From positions 3,595,656 to 3,659,655 of the forward strand of contig NZ_AP014815.1 of NCBI RefSeq assembly GCF_001548095.1: DNA of 64,000 nt, in the 5' to 3' direction. Below, piece by piece: positions 38,616-48,124 of the stretch. The notes under the pieces were generated by a model. The model saw only the letters and a list, made by a program, of their open reading frames with translations, did no database searches and was not told where the DNA came from. Position 1 is the stretch's first letter; the number at the start of each line of letters is the position of its first letter. The DNA comes from Geminocystis sp. NIES-3708. GTDB lineage: Bacteria; Cyanobacteriota; Cyanobacteriia; Cyanobacteriales; Cyanobacteriaceae. A program made the translations under genes and the position numbers.

Positions 38616-38643
38616 CCGACACATACTATGTCGGTTTTTTTTT
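38616..38643 (+). terminator. Strong intrinsic terminator after the DUF502 gene
   Basis: CCGACA pairs with TGTCGG across a 7-nt loop, directly followed by nine T residues (38635-38643). A second hairpin, TTTACCA/TGGTAAA, follows at 38641-38659. It most likely ends the DUF502 transcript. Confidence 0.85.
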
Positions 38644-39263
38644 ACCATTTTTTGGTAAAGATAACCTGAATTAAAGATCAAATTATTTTTTCTTTGCTCT
38701 ACCTCCATCAAAAAATTTGTTTATCTCACCCTAATTAAAGATTTTTACATCGAAACTGAGGTAAAAATAACAAAAAACCTGTTTATTAGGATATGATAAA
38801 GGATGAAAAACTAATTATAATTAATGTTTGTCCTTTGCTTTTGCTGCTTTGAGAGATATATAATAAGATTTTTTTTCAAAAACGTAAAATATTGCCAATG
38901 TTTGTTACAATTTGTTAAAAGGCATCAATTTGCTCAATGGAGAGTATTTATATTTTCTCCCAAATTACCTCAGTCGATGTCTATGATCTCTATGGTGAAA
39001 TTGAGATAAATTAGTAAACTTTGTAAGTAAACTGAAAAACTCATTCCGTTTACTCAATCGCTATCTCAAAGGAAGAGTATCTTTAGAAGTAAGAATAGGA
39101 AAGTAAGGACTAATGCCATAATTTCTGAATTATGTATTTTTTTTAGTCAAGTGTATATCATTAATCTCAAACCCTTACCATTACAAGTTTTGCTTCTCGT
39201 GATTGTTTTCCCCCTTCATCTGTCGAGACACTTTAAGTTAAACAATTCATATTAATCATACAG
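38644..39263 (+). promoter_or_regulatory. Long non-coding region upstream of crhR
   Basis: About 620 bp without a convincing gene precedes the RNA helicase gene. A short open frame at 38824-39009 has no homology-like pattern. In Synechocystis the crhR transcript is cold-induced and has a long regulated 5' leader, so this region may hold a similar leader; I see no defined structure to prove it. Confidence 0.4.
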
Positions 39264-40748
39264 ATGACAACTTCTTTCGCAAGTTTAGGACTATCAGAAT
39301 CCCTCGTTACTCAAGTAGAAAATTTAGGTTTTTCTACCCCCACAAAAATACAAACTTTAGCTATTCCTGAATTGATTTTAGGACGTGATGTAGTGGGACA
39401 ATCCCAAACGGGTACTGGTAAAACTGCAGCCTATTCTTTGCCTATTTTAGATCGTATCGATCGTCATGCTAAAGAGGTTCAAGCCTTAATTTTAGCTCCC
39501 ACCAGAGAATTAGCTCAACAAGTAGCTGAGTCTCTTAAAGATTTAATTGGTAAAGAACGTATTTATGTACTAACCGTTTATGGTGGGCAATCAATGGAGC
39601 GTCAAATTCGCTTTTTAGAAAAAGGTGCTCATATTGTTGTTGGTACTCCGGGACGTATAATCGATTTATTACATCGCAAACACTTAAAATTAGATCATTT
39701 AAAATACGTAGTACTTGATGAAGCTGATGAAATGTTAAGCATGGGCTTCATTGATGATGTAAAACAAATTCTATCAACTACTCCTGCTACTCGTCAAACT
39801 ACTTGTTTCTCAGCGACAATGCCTCGTGAGATTAAGCAATTAGTTAATGAATTTATGAGTGATCCTGTCAGTATCATGGGAGAAAAACCCCAAGATACTC
39901 CTTCTCGTATTGACCAAGTAGTTTATATGGTACCTCGTGGTTGGTCAAAGATTAAGGCAATTCAACCTATTTTAGAAATTGAAGATCCTCAAACGGCAAT
40001 TATTTTTGTACGAACCAAACGTACTGCTTCTGAAGTGACCGCTAAGTTGCAAGAAGCAGGTCAAAGTGTGGACGAGTATCATGGTGACTTAAGTCAACAA
40101 CAACGGGAGCGTTTAATTCAACGTTGGCGTGAAGGTAAAGTAAAAGTAGTAGTGGCTACTGACATTGCCGCTCGTGGCTTGGATGTTTCAGATTTAACCC
40201 ACGTTTTCAACTTCGATTTACCTGATAATAGTGAGACTTATATTCACCGTATTGGGCGTACTGGAAGAGCTGGAAAAGAAGGTAAAGCCATTGCTTTAGT
40301 TGAACCTAGCGATCGCCGTTTGTTACGTCAAATTGAACGTCGTGTAAATCAAACTATCAGAATCGAACAAATTCCTAATCGTTCGACGGTGGAAGCCAAA
40401 CGCATGGAAAAACTCACTGAAAAAATTAAAGAATCTCTAGCAGGTGAAAGATTAGCTTCTTTCTTACCTCTGATTAAAGAATTACACGGTGAATATGAGC
40501 CTAGTGCTATCGCTGCGGCAACTTTACAAATTTTATATGATGCCAATTGCCCCGCATGGTTACAACAGGATTGGGAAATACCCCCAGAATCTTCTTTGAA
40601 ACCAAATATTAGTGGTAAAGGTAAGCCTTCTTCTGGACGTAAATACGGTAGTCGTGGTAGTGGTAGTTATGAGCGTAAACAAGCCTTTGGAGGCGGTGGT
40701 AGTGCCAAACCCAAACGTAATTATGATCGCCCTGTCAAAGTCAGATAA
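39264..40748 (+). CDS. crhR: DEAD-box RNA helicase, CrhR-like
   Basis: An ATP-dependent RNA helicase. Motifs in order: Q motif with GFSTPTKIQTLAIP, motif I SQTGTGKTAAYS, Ia PTRELAQQ, motif II VLDEADEML, motif III FSATMP, IV IIFVRTKRTA, V VVATDIAARGLDV and VI HRIGRTGRAG. The 494-residue length and the regions after motif VI (IPNRSTVEAKRMEKL, GERLASFLPL) match my memory of Synechocystis CrhR closely, a redox- and cold-responsive helicase. The C-terminal tail is basic and Gly/Ser-rich, as expected for RNA contact. The upstream leader is long. Confidence 0.9.
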   Translation: MTTSFASLGLSESLVTQVENLGFSTPTKIQTLAIPELILGRDVVGQSQTGTGKTAAYSLPILDRIDRHAKEVQALILAPTRELAQQVAESLKDLIGKERIYVLTVYGGQSMERQIRFLEKGAHIVVGTPGRIIDLLHRKHLKLDHLKYVVLDEADEMLSMGFIDDVKQILSTTPATRQTTCFSATMPREIKQLVNEFMSDPVSIMGEKPQDTPSRIDQVVYMVPRGWSKIKAIQPILEIEDPQTAIIFVRTKRTASEVTAKLQEAGQSVDEYHGDLSQQQRERLIQRWREGKVKVVVATDIAARGLDVSDLTHVFNFDLPDNSETYIHRIGRTGRAGKEGKAIALVEPSDRRLLRQIERRVNQTIRIEQIPNRSTVEAKRMEKLTEKIKESLAGERLASFLPLIKELHGEYEPSAIAAATLQILYDANCPAWLQQDWEIPPESSLKPNISGKGKPSSGRKYGSRGSGSYERKQAFGGGGSAKPKRNYDRPVKVR

Positions 40749-40752
40749 TTAA

Positions 40753-40780
40753 TGATAAATTAGGAATTAGCAATTAATAA
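40753..40780. repeat. Degenerate heptamers after crhR
   Basis: TGATAAA, TTAGGAA, TTAGCAA and TTAATAA run in 7-bp register just after the crhR stop. This is a decayed member of the heptamer class. Confidence 0.4.
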
Positions 40781-40892
40781 TTTTTAGGGTTGAATAGTAT
40801 TCCCTCAATTAATTGCCAATTTCTCTAGTTTAGTTTTTTAACCTGAATCATTAGTTAGTCACTCAGATGAGGTTGATTTAGAAAGATAAAAA

Positions 40893-43778
40893 CTATAAAA
40901 TTTCCACTGTACCTTGATTACCATTTAATCGTACTAATTGACCATCTTTAAAAATTCCTGTGGCATGATGAATATCCATCACTGCGGGAATTTCATATTC
41001 TCTAGCAATAATTGCACCATGGGAAAGTTTGCCCCCCACTTCAGCAATAATTCCTCCAGCTTGAGCTAAAATTGTTGTCCAACCCGAATCAGTATAAGGC
41101 ACAACAATAATAGTTTCACGGCTTATTTCAATAGCTTGTGTTAGAGTTGATATTATTTTTATTTTACCTTCGATAATTCCTGCACTAGCACCAATACCAA
41201 TAAAACGTGAATTGGAAGAAATAGGAGTATATTTATACATTAAATCAATGTTAGGTGCTTTACCATAAATTAAGTAAGGAATAGAGGTAATTTTTTTGCT
41301 TTCTTGCCATTGATATTGACGTTGTTGGATTAATTCTATTAAGTTAATTTCATTATTTTCTTGTTCAATAAAATTACTAATTTCACCTAAGGTTAAAAAG
41401 AATATATCTCCTTCTTTTGTTAAAATATTCTCTTGCAACCATTGTTTTTCTAAGGCTAAAAAACTATAACGTAAATAAGCTAATAATTGTGAATAAATTT
41501 CGGTAACTTTGCCTTTTAAATTGAGTCTTTTTTGTACAGCTTTTATCTGCCAAGTAACTTTATTTATTTGTTTAGTAGCAATAGAATTATTTTCTTTTTC
41601 AAAAACCAGTTTAGTAAACATTACTTTCATTTCTCTTGCATTTTCTTGCCAACGAGAAACTGAAATATCTGTGGCAACTTCACTTAGATAACCATATTTA
41701 TCTAACCATTTATCAAGACGATTTAAGACACATTCTCCTTCATTTAATTCAGCTAAATAAGCAAAGAAAGCTGCATAGTTATCAAAATCTAAATTATTAA
41801 ATTCCTTATTATAAATTAATTTTTTGGTGTCAATAGCAATATTTTTTAAAGCATTAAAAGAAGAAATTTCTGGAATATCATTATTATCTAAATCATGGGG
41901 AGACACTTTTAAAATTGCTTGTCTTAAAGCATAACTAAGAGGAGAAAAAATACTATAGTAAGTTGCTTTTTTTAGAGTGTCTAAAATACTCTTAATTCGA
42001 TTTAATAATTCTTGAGAGGATAAAATATCAGGATTAATCTCTTTTAATTCATCTAAAATAGGAGCAAAATATCGATCATGATCATAAATAAAATCAGCTT
42101 CTAATTTTAACTCTTTTTTGAATAATCTCCATAAACCAAATAAATTTTTGAAAGTTGCTATTAAAGGCGGTTTTGTAAACTTACTGCCACGGGTAAGAAA
42201 TTCTAAACTCTCTGGGGGTAAACCCATTAACAGAAAAATATCTCCTAAAAGGGTAGCATTAAAATATGCTCGATGATAATGTAAGGTAGCCGTTTGATTA
42301 AAATCGAAACCAGCAGCTTTTTTGCCTAATACAATAGCGAAAATATCACCCCAAACTCCGCAGGTAAGAGGTTGATTAATTGACCATGTTAATGATTTTA
42401 TCACTCCGGGGATAACTTCAGCGGCAATTTTTCTCGTCCATAAAGGTTGTAATGTGGTGATAGGACGAGTTTGCAATAACCAAATTTTTTCACCGTCATA
42501 AGTCCATTCTATATCTTGAGGAACTCCTTTGGATATATTTTCAATTTCTCTAGCAATTTTAGCGATAGTAATTAAAATATGAGCAGGAATTTTCTCGTTT
42601 TCTTCTCCTTCTAAAGTTTCTTCAGGAAAGTTAACTTTATATTGTTTTGGGGTAACTTCTCCTGATACTAAAGGTAAACCCATTCCCTCAATGGCTTCTA
42701 TACAAACGCAGTCTTGTAATTGATTAACAGGATCTCTACTAAAAGCTACACCTGAAAATATACCATTAATTTGTTCTTGGATAATAACAGCAATGCCTTG
42801 ATCTTTTTTATGCCTACTTTGACGATAATTGATAGCAATCGAGGTATCATAGGAAGAAAGACAATTGATGATAGCCTGTTGTAAACTAGGAATATCATTT
42901 ATATTTAAAAAACTTTCATAAATTCCCGCCGCAGAAGCATTAAGAGAGTCCTCGTCAAGAGCAGATGATCGTACTACTAAAGGCTTACTAAAAGAAGGTT
43001 GAAAAAATTGACTTAATTTACCAATATCATCTCCAGCTTTAACTACCCAGCCTTTAGGAACATTGTAACCCCATTTTGTAAGTAAAGATAAATTGGCTGC
43101 TTTAGCACCAACTTGTGCAGGATTTAAAGATTCATTTAAACTGAGAATACCAAAATCTCCTCGAAAAAAGCGAAACATTTTAGCTGACTCTGGGTTAACT
43201 TGACTGGTTTGTAAATCTAAATCGTCAGGCATTCGCCGATAAATTACTGTTAATAAACTAGCTAATGCTATTGTCATCAAAATATATTCTAATTCATTAA
43301 TTCTTTGAGCGGATAAAATAACTACCATCAACACAAGAATTCCGACTCTTCCAGTTTTTTTTTCTCGCCACAGAGTAAAGCTAACACCACCGATGAGAAA
43401 AATTAACAATGCAGCTATAGGATTGTGAGTAATTATACCCCAAGTAACATTCGTTGCCCCCGCACCTTTTCCGCCCCAATAGCGCCCCATCACTAATGCT
43501 ATGATGGCAACAATTTCCCAAGTTGAGCCAAAGGGAAAAAATGTTCTTGTCAATAAGACTACAGCAATACCTTTTCCTGCTTCGCATAAAACGGCTAAAA
43601 TTCCCGCTAATTTTCCTCCATGATAGAAAGCGGCTGAGACAGAAATATTCCCCGTGCCTAATTTTTGCAAGTTTTTCCCTGATACTGCATAGGTAAACCA
43701 ATCAATGAGGGGTATTGCACCGATTATCGGACTAATGAATAATATTAACAATACGCCCCAAAGTTGTGTGATTGTCAT
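40893..43778 (-). CDS. PlsY-like membrane domain fused to ATP-grasp / His-domain phosphotransferase
   Basis: A 961-residue fusion. Residues 1-182 are a multi-helix membrane domain resembling the acyl-phosphate glycerol-3-phosphate acyltransferase PlsY: GTGN (41-44) and WGGKGAGATN (101-110) recall its loops, but the usual GSGNxGATN and the His before GGKG are altered. Residues 224-480 are a PEP-synthase-type ATP-grasp domain (GAKAANL 224-230; RSSALDEDSLNASAAG 270-285; QDIEWTYDG). A helical region of about 400 residues follows, and the C-terminus is a swivelling phosphohistidine domain with GGKLSHGAIIARE (His920). There is no PEP/pyruvate TIM barrel, so the order ATP-grasp, helical, His domain is that of rifampin-phosphotransferase-like enzymes. 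It lies 23 nt downstream of the aminopeptidase gene, probably one operon. The substrate is unknown. Confidence 0.8.
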   Translation of the reverse strand: MTITQLWGVLLILFISPIIGAIPLIDWFTYAVSGKNLQKLGTGNISVSAAFYHGGKLAGILAVLCEAGKGIAVVLLTRTFFPFGSTWEIVAIIALVMGRYWGGKGAGATNVTWGIITHNPIAALLIFLIGGVSFTLWREKKTGRVGILVLMVVILSAQRINELEYILMTIALASLLTVIYRRMPDDLDLQTSQVNPESAKMFRFFRGDFGILSLNESLNPAQVGAKAANLSLLTKWGYNVPKGWVVKAGDDIGKLSQFFQPSFSKPLVVRSSALDEDSLNASAAGIYESFLNINDIPSLQQAIINCLSSYDTSIAINYRQSRHKKDQGIAVIIQEQINGIFSGVAFSRDPVNQLQDCVCIEAIEGMGLPLVSGEVTPKQYKVNFPEETLEGEENEKIPAHILITIAKIAREIENISKGVPQDIEWTYDGEKIWLLQTRPITTLQPLWTRKIAAEVIPGVIKSLTWSINQPLTCGVWGDIFAIVLGKKAAGFDFNQTATLHYHRAYFNATLLGDIFLLMGLPPESLEFLTRGSKFTKPPLIATFKNLFGLWRLFKKELKLEADFIYDHDRYFAPILDELKEINPDILSSQELLNRIKSILDTLKKATYYSIFSPLSYALRQAILKVSPHDLDNNDIPEISSFNALKNIAIDTKKLIYNKEFNNLDFDNYAAFFAYLAELNEGECVLNRLDKWLDKYGYLSEVATDISVSRWQENAREMKVMFTKLVFEKENNSIATKQINKVTWQIKAVQKRLNLKGKVTEIYSQLLAYLRYSFLALEKQWLQENILTKEGDIFFLTLGEISNFIEQENNEINLIELIQQRQYQWQESKKITSIPYLIYGKAPNIDLMYKYTPISSNSRFIGIGASAGIIEGKIKIISTLTQAIEISRETIIVVPYTDSGWTTILAQAGGIIAEVGGKLSHGAIIAREYEIPAVMDIHHATGIFKDGQLVRLNGNQGTVEIL

Positions 43779-43801
43779 GAATTTATTTTCAATTATAAAT
43801 A

Positions 43802-46384
43802 TTAATGGTTAATCGCTTCTAGTTTTGCTAAACGACTTTGCAAATCCTGATTTTCCTCCTTCAATTTATCAATGGCTTTTTGTAAGTCTTTAGAAGTTTT
43901 GTCTTTACCTAGTTTTTCTCGCACTTCGTTAATCGCTTCTTCCGCTCTGCGTTTAACTCTTCCATCCGGGGTGGTATCTGCTAAATTTATTAACAGAGCA
44001 ATGGCTTCAGAGTCTTCTATATGACTTAAACCACTTATTAATGCCATTTGAGTCAAAAAGAAGGTATCTGTCAATATGGACTCAAATCTTTGCAGAATAA
44101 GAGTTAGCTTATCAGGTTTTTGACCGTGAGCGATTACGCCTAGGCAACGAATAGCAGTTAAACGTAAAGGTTGAGGAATACCTAATTCTGTGTATTTAGC
44201 AATTATATCAGCAGCTTTTTCATTGGTTTTGAGATGACTTAAACCATTAAGAGCAGATGATCTGATAATTTCATTCCAACCGCTTTTTTCTGCTAAAATT
44301 ACTTCTAATAGTTCAATGACTTCTGATTGTTTACTCTCTAAAGTGCCTGTTGCTAATTTGCCTAATCCAAGAATAGCAGAGGATTCAACATAATAACTTT
44401 CATCACCATTGATAACGATATTTTTTAAAGCTTGATAGCTAGATTCAGTTTTATGGTGAGTTAAGGCTTCTACAATTGTTCTTCTAATTTTTGCATCATT
44501 ATCGTTAATATGAGCTATTAATACGTCAATAGCTTGATTTAGCTTAATTTTGCCCAATTGTTTAATTATTTCAACTTTTACCCCCCAAAATTTCTCTTTT
44601 TCGAGGGATTCTGTTAAGGTTTTTACTGCTTCTAAGTTACCCTTTTTCCCAATAGCGATCGCCGCATAAATACGAGATATGACATTAGGATCATGTTGTA
44701 ATTGAGTTTTTAACTCACTAAACCCATATTCTAATTTAACGGTTTTTAAATGATAATTACCGACATCAAAGGAGATAAAATCAGGCTTTTTTGTTAAAGG
44801 AAAATAAAATACTTGTTCTGGTTGATTAAGTTTAAGAGAAATGAGTTTTAAGTCTGGTTTTTCTCCTTCTTTTATATAACCGAAAGCAAAAGGTATTTTT
44901 AAGTCAAATAAATCCTTAAATTTACCGTTTTCTTCTTTAGCTTGAGTTTGCTTAATAGTTATAATAGCTAAGTTTGATTCACTATCCCAACTATAATTAA
45001 TTTTAAAATCTGGATGTCCTCCTCTAAAAACATACTGATCAAAAAGAGGGCTTAAATTATAACCAGTTGAGTTTTCAATTGCTCTTAATAAATCAATAGT
45101 TTCTACAGTTTTATGGGCATTATCATTAACGAAAGTATGAATAAATTTATCAAATAATTCCTCTCCTAAAATCCCTCTAATCATGTGATAAACACAAGCA
45201 CCTTTTTCATATAAATGGCGATCGTATAATTCTATAGCTTCTCTGTAAATATTAGTAACAATGGGACGACGATAACGAGAAGAATCTTCATGTAAATAAT
45301 TTCGAGCCTCTTTTAATAAATAATATGCACCCTCATCATTACTGTATTCGTGTTCAGTCCATAATACTTCTGCATAGGAAGCTGCACCCTCTTTAATCCA
45401 TGCGTGACTCCAATGTTTGATTACCACTAAATCTCCAAACCATTGATGTGCCAATTCATGGGCGACTAAACTTTCTGTGTTGCGGTTGTCAAGGGATGCT
45501 TTTTCGTCTAATAAACAGCGATCAGTTAACAAAGTAGTAGATGTGTTCTCCATGCCGCCGAAAATAAAATCATCGACACAAACTTGAGCATATTTAGTGT
45601 AAGGATAAGGATAACCATATTTTTGACTGAAAAATTCAATCATTTTTGGGGTTTTACCCATACTAATTTTGGCTTCAGTTTCTTTTCCTTTTTCCACATA
45701 ATAATTAACAGGAATTTCTTGATATTTATCTTCTATTTCCGCAAATTTTCCTACTGCCAAAGTCATTAAATAAGTAGGGTGAACTTGAGGCTGTAACCAA
45801 TGATAGATTTTATTTTCTCCTATTTCTTCTGTTTTAAATAACTCACCGTTAGAAATTGCAATATAATCTGAAGGTACTGTTACTCTAATCTCAGATGTTG
45901 TCAATTGCCCTGGATAATCGAAACAAGGAAACCAGTATCGAGAATCTTCATCTTCTCCTTGTGTCCAAACTTGGCTTGGTTTGTCAGGATAATACTCATC
46001 AGGTGCGATAAAATATAAGCCTCGTTGGGGTTTTTCTTTACTATAGGTGATCGCGATTTTCAAATCTTCTTCAGTGGTAGGCTGTAAAAGATTAATTGTG
46101 ATAATTTCACCGTTATATTCAAACGCTTGACTTATATTATCAATCAAAATTGATTCGATGGTTAAATCGATGGCATCGAGACTTAATTGAGTAATATTAT
46201 TTCTCACGGGAGTTAAAATAATCGTACAAATACCCCTAAAACTTTGATGAGGAATATCTAAATCTAAATCAAGAAAAATGTGTTGAACTTGTCCGTAACG
46301 ATCAGGATTATAATGAGGTTTCGCACCGGGTAACTCAAAACTTTTTTTTTCTTCAGTGTCAAAATAATATTGCAAATGACTCAT
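43802..46384 (-). CDS. M1-family zinc aminopeptidase with HEAT-like C-terminus
   Basis: A cytoplasmic metallo-aminopeptidase. The exopeptidase motif is GGMEN (276-280) and the zinc site HELAHQWFGD (309-318) with the third ligand Glu332 in KEGAASYAE. The N-terminal beta-domain is normal. After the catalytic and beta-sandwich parts, residues about 575-825 are HEAT-like helical repeats (ISRIYAAIAIGKKGNLEAVK, then similar units each of 30-40 residues), ending in a short coiled coil (DKLKEENQDLQSRLAKLE). Other M1 enzymes of this type, such as those near leukotriene A4 hydrolase, have comparable armadillo-type tails. The gene heads the operon with the PlsY-like fusion. Confidence 0.93.
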   Translation of the reverse strand: MSHLQYYFDTEEKKSFELPGAKPHYNPDRYGQVQHIFLDLDLDIPHQSFRGICTIILTPVRNNITQLSLDAIDLTIESILIDNISQAFEYNGEIITINLLQPTTEEDLKIAITYSKEKPQRGLYFIAPDEYYPDKPSQVWTQGEDEDSRYWFPCFDYPGQLTTSEIRVTVPSDYIAISNGELFKTEEIGENKIYHWLQPQVHPTYLMTLAVGKFAEIEDKYQEIPVNYYVEKGKETEAKISMGKTPKMIEFFSQKYGYPYPYTKYAQVCVDDFIFGGMENTSTTLLTDRCLLDEKASLDNRNTESLVAHELAHQWFGDLVVIKHWSHAWIKEGAASYAEVLWTEHEYSNDEGAYYLLKEARNYLHEDSSRYRRPIVTNIYREAIELYDRHLYEKGACVYHMIRGILGEELFDKFIHTFVNDNAHKTVETIDLLRAIENSTGYNLSPLFDQYVFRGGHPDFKINYSWDSESNLAIITIKQTQAKEENGKFKDLFDLKIPFAFGYIKEGEKPDLKLISLKLNQPEQVFYFPLTKKPDFISFDVGNYHLKTVKLEYGFSELKTQLQHDPNVISRIYAAIAIGKKGNLEAVKTLTESLEKEKFWGVKVEIIKQLGKIKLNQAIDVLIAHINDNDAKIRRTIVEALTHHKTESSYQALKNIVINGDESYYVESSAILGLGKLATGTLESKQSEVIELLEVILAEKSGWNEIIRSSALNGLSHLKTNEKAADIIAKYTELGIPQPLRLTAIRCLGVIAHGQKPDKLTLILQRFESILTDTFFLTQMALISGLSHIEDSEAIALLINLADTTPDGRVKRRAEEAINEVREKLGKDKTSKDLQKAIDKLKEENQDLQSRLAKLEAINH

Positions 46385-46450
46385 AATCTCAATAAACGGG
46401 AATTAACTATATTGAAGAATATGTTAACAAATTGTTGATATACCAATCCT

Positions 46451-46526
46451 TAAATCATTGGTGAATAATTAATTAAAGATTAAAAAATAAATCTGGAAAT
46501 CTTAGTACATCTAAAAGCTGATAGCT
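46451..46526 (+). repeat. Dispersed intergenic repeat, copy C
   Basis: Begins TAAATCATTGGTGAATAATT, contains AAAGATTAAAAAATAAATCT and ends CTAAAAGCTGATAGCT. It sits in the divergent gap between the aminopeptidase and MCE genes. Confidence 0.65.
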
Positions 46527-46646
46527 TAGGAATGAGCAATGATATTAATAAATAATTTCAAAATCTCAGATATAAATTAAAATTAATAGTATTTTAGTTT
46601 CATGTGAAGATCTAATCAATTAAAGTAATTTGGGATGGTATTTTAA

Positions 46647-47990
46647 ATGTTACGATCGAGATTAGTAAGGGAAGGGTCAGTCGGATTATTTTTATTATTA
46701 GGTTTAATTGTATTTGGAGGAATGGTATTTTTTTTAAAAGGTCATCGATTTCAGAATAATAACTATCAATTAAAACTTTTATTTGCCAATGCAGGAGGAT
46801 TAAGAGAAGGTGGGAGAGTTTTTTTTCGTGGTGTAGGTGTAGGTAGAATTACACAAATTAGTCCAAGTAGTAACGGGGTAGAAATTGTTACGGAAATTGA
46901 TGGACAATTAAGGATACCGGCTGATGTTCGAGTTTCAACAATACGTTCTGGATTATTAGGAGATGTTAGTGTTAATATTATTCCCAAGAATGATCTAACA
47001 GAAGAAGCAAAACAGATTAATCCCTTAAGTCAAGATTGTTCGACGCAAAATCTAATTTTATGTAATAGATCAAGTATCAACGCTCAAGCTAGTCCTGATT
47101 TAGTAGAAACATTAGGTCGTTTAGCGGATCGTTTCAATAATGATGAATTGTTTGATAACGTTAATAATGCCATTATTAGTGTCAATAGTGCTAGTACTAA
47201 GGTATCGAAATTAACAGATAATCTTTCAACATTAACCACCCAAGTTAAACAAGATTTCAATAAAGTTTCTACCGCAGCCGAGAGAATTGGTACAACGGCT
47301 GATTCTGTGGCTATGACTGCTCAATCTTTTTCTCGTACTGCTGATGTCACCTCAGAACAAGTCAAACGTTTAGCGGATGATTATAGTGGACTTTCTTCTG
47401 AAATTACTTCTCTAACCAATAATGTTAATACAGTTGTCAGTGAAAATAGATCTAACCTTAGCACTGCCATCGCTAATTTAAGCCAAACCGCCCAAGAAAT
47501 TAGTCGAGCAGTCAAAAATACCGATCAATTAATAACTAGAGTTAATCAAACAGATGTCGAAAAAATATCAAAAAATTTGGAAACCAGCAGTCAAAATTTG
47601 ACACAAATTAGCAAAAATTTATTAGCTATTTCCGAAGAATTAAATAATCCTACTAATCTCGTAACTCTTCAACAAACTTTAGACTCAGCAAGAGTAACCT
47701 TTGCAAATACGGCGAAAATCACCTCAGAAATTGAGGAATTTACAGGAGATGCTGAATTTAGGCGTAACTTGAGAAATTTAGTAAACGGATTGAGTAATTT
47801 AGTCTCTTATACTGATTTATTAGAAAAGCAAGTCGAATTAGCAACACTATTAGAAGAAGTAGAAAAAGTTACCTCCGAAAATTCTTCCATAACATTACCT
47901 CCCAAAACAACATTGTATATTACAAAAAAACAATTTCCTGCGGCTATACATATTGACCAAAATTTAGAAGTAAAGAAGTCCAATCAATAA
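46647..47990 (+). CDS. MCE (MlaD)-domain lipid-transport protein
   Basis: A membrane-anchored periplasmic protein of a lipid ABC transport system. An N-terminal helix (about 12-30) is followed by an MCE/MlaD domain (about 38-115) with FANAGGLREGGRVFFRGVGVG and IRSGLLGDVSVNI. The rest (about 150-420) is a long Ser/Thr/Asn-rich helical region with heptad spacing, which may form a tube or coil across the periplasm. Cyanobacterial and chloroplast (TGD2) relatives move lipids between membranes. The ATPase and permease genes are not adjacent. Confidence 0.9.
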   Translation: MLRSRLVREGSVGLFLLLGLIVFGGMVFFLKGHRFQNNNYQLKLLFANAGGLREGGRVFFRGVGVGRITQISPSSNGVEIVTEIDGQLRIPADVRVSTIRSGLLGDVSVNIIPKNDLTEEAKQINPLSQDCSTQNLILCNRSSINAQASPDLVETLGRLADRFNNDELFDNVNNAIISVNSASTKVSKLTDNLSTLTTQVKQDFNKVSTAAERIGTTADSVAMTAQSFSRTADVTSEQVKRLADDYSGLSSEITSLTNNVNTVVSENRSNLSTAIANLSQTAQEISRAVKNTDQLITRVNQTDVEKISKNLETSSQNLTQISKNLLAISEELNNPTNLVTLQQTLDSARVTFANTAKITSEIEEFTGDAEFRRNLRNLVNGLSNLVSYTDLLEKQVELATLLEEVEKVTSENSSITLPPKTTLYITKKQFPAAIHIDQNLEVKKSNQ

Positions 47991-48124
47991 AAATAAAGAT
48001 CTTTTCTGGAAGAATAATAAAAATGAACAGATAAAGGATTTTTTTTAAATTTAGTTTTAGAAAGTCACACATTAAGCTAATCTTTTTTAGGGAACTAAAA
48101 ATTAACATTTGTAAATATAAAAAT

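Noticed and set aside
38824-39009. 61-codon open frame before crhR
   Set aside because: No ribosome-binding site, no family-like pattern, unusual Phe/Cys/Arg composition typical of random AT-rich frames.
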